Part shown: one piece after another, positions 43,209 through 50,933 of the stretch
Layout: each line of letters opens with the position of its first letter
How positions within the stretch are numbered: the stretch's first letter is position 1
Source: Halobacterium hubeiense
GTDB lineage: Archaea > Halobacteriota > Halobacteria > Halobacteriales > Halobacteriaceae
DNA length: 64,000 nt
Assembly (NCBI RefSeq): GCF_001488575.1
Contig: NZ_LN831302.1
Location: 2,418,001 to 2,482,000, forward strand
Reading direction: 5' to 3'
Notes under the pieces: model-generated
Seen by the model: only the letters and a program-made list of their open reading frames with translations
Told to the model about the DNA's origin: nothing
The model's database searches: none
Program-made: the position numbers and the translations under genes

Positions 43209-43277
43209 ATGCAGTCCGCTCCCATCGGCTGGCGCTGGCGTGCTCCGGGAGCGGACAGTCTCGCCGCCGCGGCCTGA
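43209..43277 (+). CDS. Putative tryptophan leader peptide of trpS (22 codons, W-R-W)
   Basis: ATG 43209 opens a 22-codon ORF MQSAPIGWRWRAPGADSLAA plus two alanines, ending at TGA 43275. Two of the 22 codons are tryptophan (TGG at 43230 and 43236), a rare residue in the proteome. The ORF begins about 28 nt after AATCGTTTTCACC (43175-43187), so it is placed to be the leaderless first cistron of the trpS mRNA. The trpS start is 87 bp beyond the leader stop. Position and Trp content suggest ribosome stalling under tryptophan or Trp-tRNA shortage. No homologue or experimental evidence is known to me. Confidence 0.62.
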   Translation: MQSAPIGWRWRAPGADSLAAAA

Positions 43278-43294
43278 CGGGCGTCACCCGGCCG
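43214..43294 (+). promoter_or_regulatory. Hairpins of the trpS leader (attenuator-like)
   Basis: Hairpin 1 is a perfect 10-bp stem, GTCCGCTCCC (43214-43223) with GGGAGCGGAC (43247-43256); its 23-nt loop contains both Trp codons. Hairpin 2, CGGCC-TGAC (43270-43278) with GTCA-CCC-GGCCG (43283-43294), encloses the leader stop codon. A ribosome stalled at the Trp codons would open hairpin 1, whereas one that reaches the stop would open hairpin 2. There is no clear T-tract terminator, so control could act on elongation, RNA stability or trpS translation. Confidence 0.55.
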
Positions 43295-43364
43295 GGCCGG
43301 GCGCGTGGCTCCCTCGCTTCTCTCGCGCACCGCTCGCCGAGCACCAGCCACATCCACACACACA

Positions 43365-44525
43365 ATGCCAGCCGACGACACCCAGCAGGACAGCACAGAC
43401 TCCGTCACGCCGTACAGCGTCGCGGGCGACCTCGATTACGAGAGACTGCTCGCGCAGTTCGGCGCGGACGAACTGACCGACGACCAGCGACGGCGCTTCC
43501 CCGACCACCCGCTCGTGCGCCGCGGCTCGTTCTACGCGGGCCGCGACGTGGACGCCTTCCTCGACAGTGAGGAGCAGTCCGTCGTCACGGGCATCGGGCC
43601 GTCCGGGCCGATGCACCTCGGGCACGCGATGGTGTTCTACTTCGCGAAGCGCCTCCAGGACGCGTTCGGCGCGCGCGTCTACGTCCCCGTCTCGGACGAC
43701 GAGAAGTTCTGGTTCAAGGACCAGACCGCCGCGGAGACGAGCGAGTACCTCGAATCGAACCTCCGGGACCTGCTCGCGGTCGGCTTCGACCCGGAGCTGA
43801 CCAGAATCGTCGTCGACACGGAGGACGCCGACGTAATCTATCCGCTGGCGACGGCGTTCGGGCGAGACATCACGAATTCGACGCTGGAAGCGGTCTACGG
43901 CACCCCGGAGAACCTCGGGCAGGGGTTCTACCCCGCGGTCCAGACCGCGCACCTGTTGCTCCCGCAGCTCGTCCACGGCGAGCACGAGACGCTGGTCCCC
44001 ATCGCCGTCGACCAAGACCCGCACGTGCGGGTGAGCCGGGACGTGGCCGCGAAGGCCCGCTACCCCGCGACCAAGCCGGGCGCGCTGCTGATGCGGTTCC
44101 TGCCGTCGCTGGGCGGGCCGGGGAAGATGAGCAGTTCCGAGGGTGTCGCAATTCGGCTCACGGACGACGCCGAGACAGTCCGGGAGAAGGTCCGCGAGCA
44201 CGCCTACACGGGCGGCCGCGCGAGCGTCGAGGAACACCGCGAGCACGGCGGCGACCCCGACGTGGACGTGCCGTTCCAGTACCTCGCGGCGTTCTTCGAG
44301 CCGGACGACCGCGAACTCGCGCGCGTCGAGCGCGACTACCGGAACGGCGATCTGCTCTCGGGCGAACTGAAGGAGCTAGCCGCCGACCGCATCGCGGAGT
44401 TCTTGGAATCGCACCAGCGTCGCCGGAACGCGCTGGGTGACGTGCGCGAGGAACTGGCCGCCTACCGGCTCACCGACGCAGAACGCGAGCGGGCGCGGGA
44501 CGCGGTCGGCTTCCAGCGCGCGTGA
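43365..44525 (+). CDS. trpS: Tryptophanyl-tRNA synthetase
   Basis: 386 residues, class I synthetase. The HIGH-equivalent is GPMHLGHAMVFYFAKRL, the KMSKS-equivalent is GPGKMSSSEGVAIRL, and Trp-binding segments such as VYVPVSDDEKFWFKDQT and ALLMRFLPSLGG are present. Archaeal TrpRS of this type forms dimers. It lies between rio1 and the KH-domain gene, whose neighbours are normally adjacent in archaea, so it appears inserted into that cluster. It is preceded by a Trp-rich leader ORF and hairpins. Confidence 0.95.
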   Translation: MPADDTQQDSTDSVTPYSVAGDLDYERLLAQFGADELTDDQRRRFPDHPLVRRGSFYAGRDVDAFLDSEEQSVVTGIGPSGPMHLGHAMVFYFAKRLQDAFGARVYVPVSDDEKFWFKDQTAAETSEYLESNLRDLLAVGFDPELTRIVVDTEDADVIYPLATAFGRDITNSTLEAVYGTPENLGQGFYPAVQTAHLLLPQLVHGEHETLVPIAVDQDPHVRVSRDVAAKARYPATKPGALLMRFLPSLGGPGKMSSSEGVAIRLTDDAETVREKVREHAYTGGRASVEEHREHGGDPDVDVPFQYLAAFFEPDDRELARVERDYRNGDLLSGELKELAADRIAEFLESHQRRRNALGDVREELAAYRLTDAERERARDAVGFQRA

Positions 44526-44627
44526 CCGCGGAACTCGGAGTGGCCGTCAACCCGACGGAACGGGCGTGAAGCGGTCACACGACGGGAGAGAAGGCTTTTA
44601 CGCGCCCGTGCAGTATTCTGGTGTATC

Positions 44628-45179
44628 ATGAAACACGTGAAGATTCCGCAGGACCGCATCGGCGCGCTCATCGGGGAGGGGGGTGAGACGCTGCGGCGCA
44701 TCGAGCAGGCCGCGGAGGTCCGTCTCGACGTCGACTCCGAGGACGGGTCGGTCGCCATCGAGCGCACCGGCGACCCCGTTCGCGGGATGCAGGCGCCGGA
44801 AATCGTCCGCGCAATCGGCCGCGGGTTCGACCCGGACGCGGCGCTGAGCCTGCTGGACGACGAGATGCGGATGTTCGAGACGGTGGACATCGAGCGCGCC
44901 GCCCGCAACGACAACGACCTCCGCCGCAAGAAGGGGCGGCTCATCGGCGAGAACGGCCGCACGCGCGAGCTGATGGAGGAGCTCACCGGCGCGAACGTCG
45001 TCATCTACGGGTCGACGTTCGGCGTCATCGGCCAGCCGAACGAGGTCGACGTCGCCCGGTCGGCCGCGGAGATGCTGCTCGACGGCGCCCCGCACGGCTC
45101 CGTCTACTCGTTCCTCGAGCGCAAGCGCGCCGAGGAGCTCAAACAGCAGGGCATGGAGTACCACGAGTTCCCCGGCTGA
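44628..45179 (+). CDS. KH-domain RNA-binding protein (Dim2/Pno1-like)
   Basis: 183 residues with two KH modules. The first has the GxxG loop in RIGALIGEGGETLRRIEQ and the second in GRLIGENGRTRELMEEL, followed by VVIYGSTFGVIGQP. Archaeal members correspond to eukaryotic Pno1/Dim2, which binds the 3' region of small-subunit rRNA with RIO1 and Nob1 during maturation. The upstream TATA GCTTTTACGC is 28 nt before the ATG, so it has its own promoter after trpS. Confidence 0.93.
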   Translation: MKHVKIPQDRIGALIGEGGETLRRIEQAAEVRLDVDSEDGSVAIERTGDPVRGMQAPEIVRAIGRGFDPDAALSLLDDEMRMFETVDIERAARNDNDLRRKKGRLIGENGRTRELMEELTGANVVIYGSTFGVIGQPNEVDVARSAAEMLLDGAPHGSVYSFLERKRAEELKQQGMEYHEFPG

Positions 45180-45245
45180 ACCGGGTTCGCAGTCCCTGCA
45201 CACGCTTCTGCGGTTTTACCTCTCGCCGTCTCGTCGCCGTCACCG

Positions 45246-45428
45246 ATGGCTAGTGATTCGGTCGTTGGCCTCGGGACGATGCTGGTGGGCGTGGAGTTGA
45301 CCGTGCTGGGTCACGTCGTCGCCACGCACGCGCTGGTGCCGTTCGCCGCCGAACCGGCGGGGAACACGCTCGTGCTGGCCGGCGTCCTGTTCTGTCTGGC
45401 GGGCGCGATGCGCGTGCGGAACGCGTAG
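45246..45428 (+). CDS. Small two-helix membrane protein
   Basis: 60 residues: MASDSVVGLGTMLVGVELTV followed by a loop and LVLAGVLFCLAGAMRVRNA. Two hydrophobic helices with a short PFAAEPAGN connection form a hairpin. No family was recognised. It follows the KH-domain gene by 66 bp on the same strand. Composition and length resemble other haloarchaeal membrane mini-proteins. Confidence 0.65.
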   Translation: MASDSVVGLGTMLVGVELTVLGHVVATHALVPFAAEPAGNTLVLAGVLFCLAGAMRVRNA

Positions 45429-45459
45429 CGGCGCGGACGCGTTCGCTCCGCGGATACTA

Positions 45460-45556
45460 CATAAATAGGAGCGGCGGGTTCGCGGGAGTTGGCGCGTACC
45501 GGCGTCTGAGACCGTCTCCCAAGGTGTGGTACTCCCTTACGCACAATCTTTAAATA
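45460..45556 (+). promoter_or_regulatory. Thermosome promoter with an additional upstream TATA box
   Basis: TTTAAATA (45549-45556) is centred about 30 nt before the thermosome ATG and is one of the few AT-rich stretches of the region, giving a leaderless start. A second good TATA-like ACATAAATAGG begins at 45460, about 120 nt before the start codon, with no ORF positioned for it. It may be an alternative (for example heat-responsive) promoter giving a longer leader, or drive a small RNA. ATG 45573 between promoter and gene is out of frame. Confidence 0.6.
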
Positions 45557-45582
45557 GAATCGCATTCAATCAATGAGTGACT

Positions 45583-47262
45583 ATGGCGCAGCAGATGGGC
45601 AATCAGCCACTTATTGTACTCTCCGAGGACAGCCAGCGCACCTCCGGAGAGGACGCACAGTCGATGAACATCACCGCCGGGAAAGCCGTCTCCGAGGCCG
45701 TTCGGACGACGCTCGGCCCGAAGGGGATGGACAAGATGCTCGTGGACTCCACGGGCGAAGTCGTCGTCACGAACGACGGCGTCACCATCCTCAAGGAGAT
45801 GGACATCGAGCACCCGGCGGCCAACATGATCGTCGAGGTCGCCGAGACACAGGAGACCGAGGTCGGCGACGGCACCACGTCCGCCGTCGTCGTCTCCGGT
45901 GAACTCCTCTCGGAGGCCGAGGACCTCCTCGAACAGGACATCCACGCGACCACGCTCGCGCAGGGCTACCGACAGGCCGCCGAGCAGGCCCGCGAGTTCC
46001 TCGAGGAGAAGGCCGTGGACATCTCCCCGGACGACACCGAGGAGCTGGAGAAGCTCGCCGCCACCTCGATGACCGGGAAGGGCGCCGAGAACGCCAAGGA
46101 CGTCCTCTCCAGCCTCGTGGTCCGCGCCGTCCAGTCGGTCGCCGACGAGGACAGCGTCGACACGGACAACATCAAAGTCGAGAAGGTCACCGGCGGCGCC
46201 ATCGAGAACTCCGAGCTCATCGAGGGCGTCATCGTGGACAAGGAGCGCGTCAACGAGAACATGCCCTTCGGCGTCGAGGACGCCAAGATCGCGCTCGTCG
46301 ACGACGGCCTCGAAATCAAGGAGACCGAAATCGACACCGAGGTCAACGTCACCGACCCCGACCAGCTCCAGCAGTTCCTCGACCAGGAAGAGGAGCAGCT
46401 CAAGGAGATGGTCGATTCGCTCGCCGACGCCGGCGCGAACGTCGTCTTCGTGGACGGCGGCATCGACGACATGGCCCAGCACTACCTCGCGCAGGAGGGC
46501 ATCCTCGCCGTCCGCCGCGTGAAATCCGACGACTTCACCCGTCTGTCCCGCGCCACCGGCGCGACGCCGGTCTCGAACGTCAACGACATCGAAGCCGACG
46601 ACCTCGGTGAAGCCGGCAGCGTCGCCCAGAAGGACATCGGCGGCGACGAGCGCATCTTCGTCGAGGACGTCGAGGAAGCGAAGTCCGTCACGCTCATCCT
46701 CCGCGGCGGCACCGAGCACGTCGTCGACGAAGTCGAGCGCGCCATCGACGACTCGCTCGGCGTCGTTCGCGTCACGCTCGAAGACGGCAAGGTGCTGCCC
46801 GGCGGCGGCGCCCCCGAGACCGAGCTCGCGATGGAGCTGCGCCAGTTCGCCGACTCCGTCGGCGGCCGCGAGCAGCTCGCCGTCGAAGCGTTCGCGGACG
46901 CGCTGGAAGTCATCCCGCGCACGCTCGCGGAGAACGCGGGCCACGACCCCATCGACTCCCTCGTGGACCTCCGCAGCCAGCACGACGCCGGCAACTCCGC
47001 GGCCGGCCTCGACGCCTACACCGGCGAAGTCATCGACATGGACGCCGAGGGCGTCGTCGAGCCGCTCCGCGTGAAGACCCAGGCCATCGAATCCGCCACC
47101 GAAGCGGCGACGATGATTCTCCGCATCGACGACGTCATCGCCGCGGGCGACCTCGCCGGCGGTCAGGTCGGCGGCGACGACGGCGGCGACGAAGGCCCGC
47201 CCGCCGGCGGCCCCGGCGGCATGGGCGGCGGTATGGGCGGCGGCATGGGCGGGATGATGTAG
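45583..47262 (+). CDS. Thermosome subunit (group II chaperonin)
   Basis: 559 residues. The equatorial ATP site is shown by [30 protein letters not shown] and [15 protein letters not shown], and by [14 protein letters not shown] in the second half. The apical domain is central. The C-terminus is a glycine/methionine-rich tail ([18 protein letters not shown]) typical of haloarchaeal thermosomes and projecting into the cavity. It folds proteins in an ATP-dependent octameric double ring. Which paralogue (thsA/B/C) it represents cannot be told here. Four tandem hairpins follow the stop. Confidence 0.96.
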   Translation: MAQQMGNQPLIVLSEDSQRTSGEDAQSMNITAGKAVSEAVRTTLGPKGMDKMLVDSTGEVVVTNDGVTILKEMDIEHPAANMIVEVAETQETEVGDGTTSAVVVSGELLSEAEDLLEQDIHATTLAQGYRQAAEQAREFLEEKAVDISPDDTEELEKLAATSMTGKGAENAKDVLSSLVVRAVQSVADEDSVDTDNIKVEKVTGGAIENSELIEGVIVDKERVNENMPFGVEDAKIALVDDGLEIKETEIDTEVNVTDPDQLQQFLDQEEEQLKEMVDSLADAGANVVFVDGGIDDMAQHYLAQEGILAVRRVKSDDFTRLSRATGATPVSNVNDIEADDLGEAGSVAQKDIGGDERIFVEDVEEAKSVTLILRGGTEHVVDEVERAIDDSLGVVRVTLEDGKVLPGGGAPETELAMELRQFADSVGGREQLAVEAFADALEVIPRTLAENAGHDPIDSLVDLRSQHDAGNSAAGLDAYTGEVIDMDAEGVVEPLRVKTQAIESATEAATMILRIDDVIAAGDLAGGQVGGDDGGDEGPPAGGPGGMGGGMGGGMGGMM

Positions 47263-47265
47263 TAC

Positions 47266-47408
47266 CTTTTTCCTGCACTCACTCGGGCGCTGACGCGCCC
47301 TCGTTCGCTGGGAAAAAGCTACGCTAAAAAGCCCCGTCGGACCCCCTACGGGGGTCCTCGGGGCCAGCGCGCTTCGCGCGCTGTGAACCGGCGACCTCCG
47401 GTCGCCGG
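47266..47408 (+). repeat. 3' structured element B: four tandem hairpins after the thermosome gene
   Basis: Hairpin 1: outer stem CTTTTTCC (47266-47273) with GGAAAAAG (47311-47318), inner GGGCGC-TGAC-GCGCCC. Hairpin 2: GCCCCG-TC-GGACCCCC (47331-47346), loop TAC, GGGGGTCC-T-CGGGGC (47350-47364). Hairpin 3: CAGCGCGC/GCGCGCTG (47365-47383). Hairpin 4: CCGGCGACC/GGTCGCCGG (47388-47408). They begin 4 nt after the stop. The rest of the 272-bp gap to the next gene shows only that gene's promoter region. Hairpins 1-2 are homologous to element C. Confidence 0.75.
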
Positions 47409-47534
47409 ATGCTCCCGTTCGCGCCGCGCTGCACCGCTCGCTCACCGACTCGCGTCTTTCTTTCCGAACTGCCGGACAGCGTCGGCTGTCGACACAAGGG
47501 AGGTTCTAAGTGCGGTGCCCGCAATTTTTGCGGC

Positions 47535-48521
47535 ATGGAGACGCTGCTGCTCAACAAAGACGACGTCAGCGAGAACGTCCAGATGGCGGACCTGATTCCG
47601 GCCGTCGAGGACGCGTTCGCGGCCTACCAGACGGGCGACGCCCAGATGCCCTCGAAGTCCTACATCGACCTCCCCGAGTACAACGGCGACTTCCGGTCGA
47701 TGCCCGCGTACCTGGACGCCGGCGACTGGGACGCCGCCGGCATCAAGTGGGTGAACGTCCACCCGGACAACCCCACGCACTACGACCTCCCGACCGTGAT
47801 GGGGACGATGGTGTACTCCGACCCCGAGAACGCCTACCCGCTGGCCATCATGGACGGCACCGAACTCACGATGCAGCGCACGGGCGCCGCCGCGGCCGTC
47901 GCCACCGACTACCTCGCAATCGAGGACGCCACCTCGTTCGGCGTCGTCGGCGCCGGCGTCCAGTCGTACACGCAGCTGGAAGCCATCTCGACGGTCCGCG
48001 ACATCGAGGAAGTCGTCGTCAGCGACGTCAACGAGGACGCCGTGCGCGCGTTCGTCGAGCACTTCGAGGACCGCTTCGACGTCCGCGAGGGCTCGATTAG
48101 CGACGCCGGCCACTGCGACGTGCTCTCGACGGTCACCCCCGTCGAGGACCCCATCGTCTCCCGCGAGGACGTCGCCGACCACACGCACGTCAACGCGATG
48201 GGTGCCGACGCCGAAGGCAAACACGAACTCGCCGACGACCTCCTCCTCGACGCCAAACTCGTCATCGACGACCACGCCCAGACCACGCACTCCGGCGAAA
48301 TCAACGTACCCTACAACGCGGGCGTGCTCGGCGACGACGACATCTACGGCGAAGTCGGCGAACTCGTCACCGGCCTCAAGGACGGCCGCACTCCCGACGA
48401 CGGCGTCACCGTCTTCGACTCCACGGGACTGGCGATTCAGGACGTCGCCGCCGCCCACGTCGCCTACGAGCACGCCGACGAACACGACAACGGCTACGCG
48501 TTCGACCTGCTCGGGGTCTAG
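47535..48521 (+). CDS. Ornithine cyclodeaminase / mu-crystallin family dehydrogenase (alanine dehydrogenase-type)
   Basis: 328 residues. The substrate half has MPSKSYIDLPEYNGDFRSMP and AAGIKWVNVHPDNP, with the family Lys, and GTELTMQRTGAAAAVATDYL. The NAD-binding Rossmann motif is VVGAGVQSYTQLEAI. Archaeal members include an NAD-dependent alanine dehydrogenase and ornithine cyclodeaminases, and the substrate cannot be chosen by eye. The start follows a GGTTCTAAG/ATTTTTGC region and is the family start (METLLLNKDDV). Element C begins just after its stop. Confidence 0.9.
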   Translation: METLLLNKDDVSENVQMADLIPAVEDAFAAYQTGDAQMPSKSYIDLPEYNGDFRSMPAYLDAGDWDAAGIKWVNVHPDNPTHYDLPTVMGTMVYSDPENAYPLAIMDGTELTMQRTGAAAAVATDYLAIEDATSFGVVGAGVQSYTQLEAISTVRDIEEVVVSDVNEDAVRAFVEHFEDRFDVREGSISDAGHCDVLSTVTPVEDPIVSREDVADHTHVNAMGADAEGKHELADDLLLDAKLVIDDHAQTTHSGEINVPYNAGVLGDDDIYGEVGELVTGLKDGRTPDDGVTVFDSTGLAIQDVAAAHVAYEHADEHDNGYAFDLLGV

Positions 48522-48529
48522 GAACGCAC

Positions 48530-48624
48530 TTTTTGCGCTGCGGGGGTGCGCCGAAGGCGCACCCCTCTCGGCAAAAACTTGCAGAAAAAGCGCCGTCGGA
48601 CCCCACTACGGGGGCCCTCGGCGC
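48530..48624 (+). repeat. 3' structured element C after the cyclodeaminase-type gene
   Basis: Hairpin 1: outer TTTTTGC (48530-48536) with GCAAAAA (48571-48577), inner GGGGTGCGCC-GAA-GGCGCACCCC (48543-48565). Hairpin 2: GCGCCG...CGGCGC (48590-48595 with 48619-48624) enclosing GGACCCC/GGGGCCC with one mismatch. Relative to element B the second stem has a compensated C-G to G-C exchange at its third pair; relative to element A the inner stem is entirely different in sequence but still perfectly paired. The flank GGCGCTCGCGGATGCT is also shared with the tract after tatC1. Confidence 0.75.
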
Positions 48625-48650
48625 CAGCGGCGCTCGCGGATGCTTGCTCG

Positions 48651-49634
48651 TTACTCGCTGCGAAGCTCGCGGAGGCGCTGGCGGCCGGGCGCGATGAGTT
48701 CGTCGAGGTAGTCCGCGAGCGCGCCCTTCGCGTCCGCGGGGTGGAGTTCGCCGGCTTCGAGGTCCGCGGCGAGCGCCTCGTAGTCGTCGTACTCCAGATT
48801 CCCGCCGTACTCGTCGGGGCGCTCGACGACGACCTCCTCGAAGCGCGGGAAGACGTGGTACTGGAACAGCTCCAGCACGGGGTTGACGAGGTCGCCCTCG
48901 GGGTCGCGGGTCGGCGGGCAGAACGCCGAGTTCACCTTCTCTTCGAGGTCTTCCGTGGAGTCCTCCATGGAGATAGTGATGCCCTCGCTGGAGGACATCT
49001 TCCCCTCGCCCGTGCCGAGGTCGCCGACGATGGGCGTGTGGATGGCGGGGCGCTTCTCGTAGCCCAGACTCGGGAGTTCCTCGCGGGCGAGCATGTGGAC
49101 CTTCCGCTGGTCCATCCCGCCGACGGCGACGTCGACGTCGAGGTACTCGATGTCCAGCGCCTGCATCAGCGGGTAGACGACGTGGCTGACCTTCGCCGTC
49201 TCGCCGCCCTGAATCTCGGCCATCGCGCGCTGCGCGCGGTTCAGCGACGTCGCCAGCTCCAGCTCGTGGAGGTCGAGTTCGTAGTCGTCGTCGAGCTGGT
49301 AGTCGCTACCGAGCACGAACTCCGTCTGGTCGTCGTCGAGCCCGTACGCGAGGAACTGCTCTTTCATCTGCTCGGCGGTGTCCCGAATCTCCTCGAAGGA
49401 GCCCTTCCCGTTGAGGTACGCGTGGACGTCCGCGAGGAGGACGACGACCTCTAAGCCGGCGTCCTGCAGGTCGATGAGCTTGTTCGCGGTGAGCAGGTGG
49501 CCGAGGTGGAGCACGCCCGAGGGCTCGTAGCCGACGTACGCTCGCTTCCCGTCGGGGTCGTCGGCGAGCGCTTCGACTTCCTCCTCGGTCACGACTTCCG
49601 CCGCGTTCCGCGTGAGGAGTTCGTAGGTGTCCAT
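48651..49634 (-). CDS. tyrS: Tyrosyl-tRNA synthetase
   Basis: 327 residues, the short archaeal/eukaryotic type without a bacterial S4 domain. The HIGH-equivalent is SGVLHLGHLLTANKLIDLQ and the KMSKS-equivalent GEGKMSSSEGITISM. Tyr recognition is expected from YVGYEPSG and QALDIEYLDVDVAVGG. It charges tRNA-Tyr. Monocistronic, convergent with the cyclodeaminase gene across element C. Confidence 0.95.
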   Translation of the reverse strand: MDTYELLTRNAAEVVTEEEVEALADDPDGKRAYVGYEPSGVLHLGHLLTANKLIDLQDAGLEVVVLLADVHAYLNGKGSFEEIRDTAEQMKEQFLAYGLDDDQTEFVLGSDYQLDDDYELDLHELELATSLNRAQRAMAEIQGGETAKVSHVVYPLMQALDIEYLDVDVAVGGMDQRKVHMLAREELPSLGYEKRPAIHTPIVGDLGTGEGKMSSSEGITISMEDSTEDLEEKVNSAFCPPTRDPEGDLVNPVLELFQYHVFPRFEEVVVERPDEYGGNLEYDDYEALAADLEAGELHPADAKGALADYLDELIAPGRQRLRELRSE

Positions 49635-49693
49635 ACGACTGCGGAGTCAGCGCTGGGGGTTAAGCGGTTTGGATGCGTGCCAACGCGTCAGAA

Positions 49694-50086
49694 TCAGGGG
49701 ATGACCGTCACGGGCACGCGGTCGGCGTGCAGCACGGTCTCGGCGGCGCTCCCGAGGAGCGCGCGCTCGATTGCGCCGGCGCCGTGGTGACCCATCACGA
49801 CGTGGTCGTAGCCGCGGTCCTCGACGAGTTCGAGGATGTCGTCGCCGACGCTGTCGCTGGGCCGGAACTCCACGTCGACGTCCGTGTTGACCTCGGGTTC
49901 GGTGTCGACGTCCTGTGCGTCGAGGACGCGCGCGGCGCGGTCGAGGACGGCGTCCGTGCTCTCGGACTCGGCCTCCGCGAAGTGGACGGCGTCGAGGCGT
50001 CCCTCGTAGCGGCGCGCCATCTCCGCGGCGAACCCGAGCGCGCGGAAACTGCAGTCGGAGCCGTCGACGGGGACGAGGATGTCCAT
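49694..50086 (-). CDS. Universal stress protein (UspA family)
   Basis: 130 residues. It opens MDILVPVDGSDCSFRALGFA and ends VVMGHHGAGAIERALLGSAA followed by ETVLHADRVPVTVIP. The G-x2-G-x9-G-(S/T) ATP-binding pattern is recognisable in the last part. USPs are abundant in haloarchaea and are linked to stress survival; specific roles are unassigned. It precedes (downstream on the minus strand of) the autoantigen-type zinc protein gene by 24 bp and may be co-transcribed with it. Confidence 0.92.
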   Translation of the reverse strand: MDILVPVDGSDCSFRALGFAAEMARRYEGRLDAVHFAEAESESTDAVLDRAARVLDAQDVDTEPEVNTDVDVEFRPSDSVGDDILELVEDRGYDHVVMGHHGAGAIERALLGSAAETVLHADRVPVTVIP

Positions 50087-50110
50087 GTGCGGTAGTGCGC
50101 TGCCGCGGAG

Positions 50111-50758
50111 TTACGCGTTGCGGTGGAGCGCGTCCAGCGCTTCGGCGGCCTCGCGGGCGGCTTCGAGGAACTCGCGGGCGCGCCGCGGGTCGTCGGCGCT
50201 GGCGCCGCGACGCGCGAGCGCGGCAATCGAGGATTCGAGGGCGTCGGCGGCCTCGCCGGTCGCCGCGCTGGCCGCTGGCTCGCCGCGGGCCGCCGGCTGT
50301 TCGGTCGGCGCGGAGCGCTGTTCGCGGGCGGGCTGGGAAGCTTGGCGGTCGGCGGGCTGGCGGGCCTCGGCGGGCGGCTGGCGTTCCGCGGCGTTCCCGG
50401 GCTGCCGGCCGGCGCGGGCGGACTCGGCCGCCTCCGTCTCGCCACTCGCGGACTGCTGGGACTGGCGAGCCGGTCGTTCCTGTGCGTCGGCTCGCTGCTG
50501 GCCGGCGTCCTGCTGTGCGGCCTGCTGCTGTGCGGCCTGCTGTTGTTCGGCGGCCTGCTGGCAGTTCGGGCAGAACGACTCGCCCTCGTAGCGGAAGATG
50601 GGGTTCCCGCAGCGGTCGCAGTGCTGGTTGGTCATCGTCGCGCCCTGCAGGAGGAGTTCGCTCATGCGCTCGGTCTCGCCGCGGTCGTCGTCGGCGTACT
50701 TCTCGCGGAGTTCCTCGCGCACGGCTTCCTCGTCGAAGCCGTCGTCCGTGTCGCTCAT
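50111..50758 (-). CDS. Zinc-ribbon protein of the Sjogren's/scleroderma autoantigen 1 (p27) family with Gln/Ala-rich linker
   Basis: 215 residues. The N-terminal helix-plus-ribbon module has MSELLLQGATMTNQHCDRCG and SFCPNCQQA, giving the CxxC...CxxC ribbon. A long low-complexity Gln/Ala linker follows (for example QQQAAQQQAAQQDAGQQ), ending in a helical C-terminus (REFLEAAREAAEALDAL). The zinc module is known from archaea and eukaryotes (p27), with centromere links in eukaryotes; the archaeal role is unknown. Probable first gene of a unit with the USP gene. Confidence 0.85.
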   Translation of the reverse strand: MSDTDDGFDEEAVREELREKYADDDRGETERMSELLLQGATMTNQHCDRCGNPIFRYEGESFCPNCQQAAEQQQAAQQQAAQQDAGQQRADAQERPARQSQQSASGETEAAESARAGRQPGNAAERQPPAEARQPADRQASQPAREQRSAPTEQPAARGEPAASAATGEAADALESSIAALARRGASADDPRRAREFLEAAREAAEALDALHRNA

Positions 50759-50815
50759 GGGAGGATACAGGACGCGACGCCTCGAAAAGCCTGCGGCAGC
50801 CGCCCGCCGGCAGCC

Positions 50816-50835
50816 GATTCGACGGTCGTCGAATC
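50816..50835. promoter_or_regulatory. 20-bp palindrome between the zinc-ribbon gene and mdh
   Basis: GATTCGACG-GT-CGTCGAATC is a perfect inverted repeat with 9-bp arms. It lies 57 bp before the zinc-ribbon start and about 75 bp before the mdh TATA-like GCGCTTAACGG (50896-50906). Such size and symmetry fit a dimeric regulator site that could serve either divergent gene. No regulator gene is adjacent. Confidence 0.5.
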
Positions 50836-50933
50836 GTCGTTAGTCGGTCGTCGCCGTGCGTGCGGGTGGTTTTCCCGCGTTCGCGGAGTCACCGAAGCGC
50901 TTAACGGATTCGCCGGCGGTGGGTATACGTGAT

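Noticed and set aside
43240-43476. 78-codon plus-strand frame overlapping the trpS leader and trpS start
   Set aside because: It is off-frame to trpS, arginine/proline-rich and lacks family similarity; the 22-codon leader fits promoter spacing better.
45573-45902. ATG 45573 with a 109-codon frame at the thermosome start
   Set aside because: It is in the wrong frame relative to the clear chaperonin reading, and encodes arginine/histidine-rich noise.
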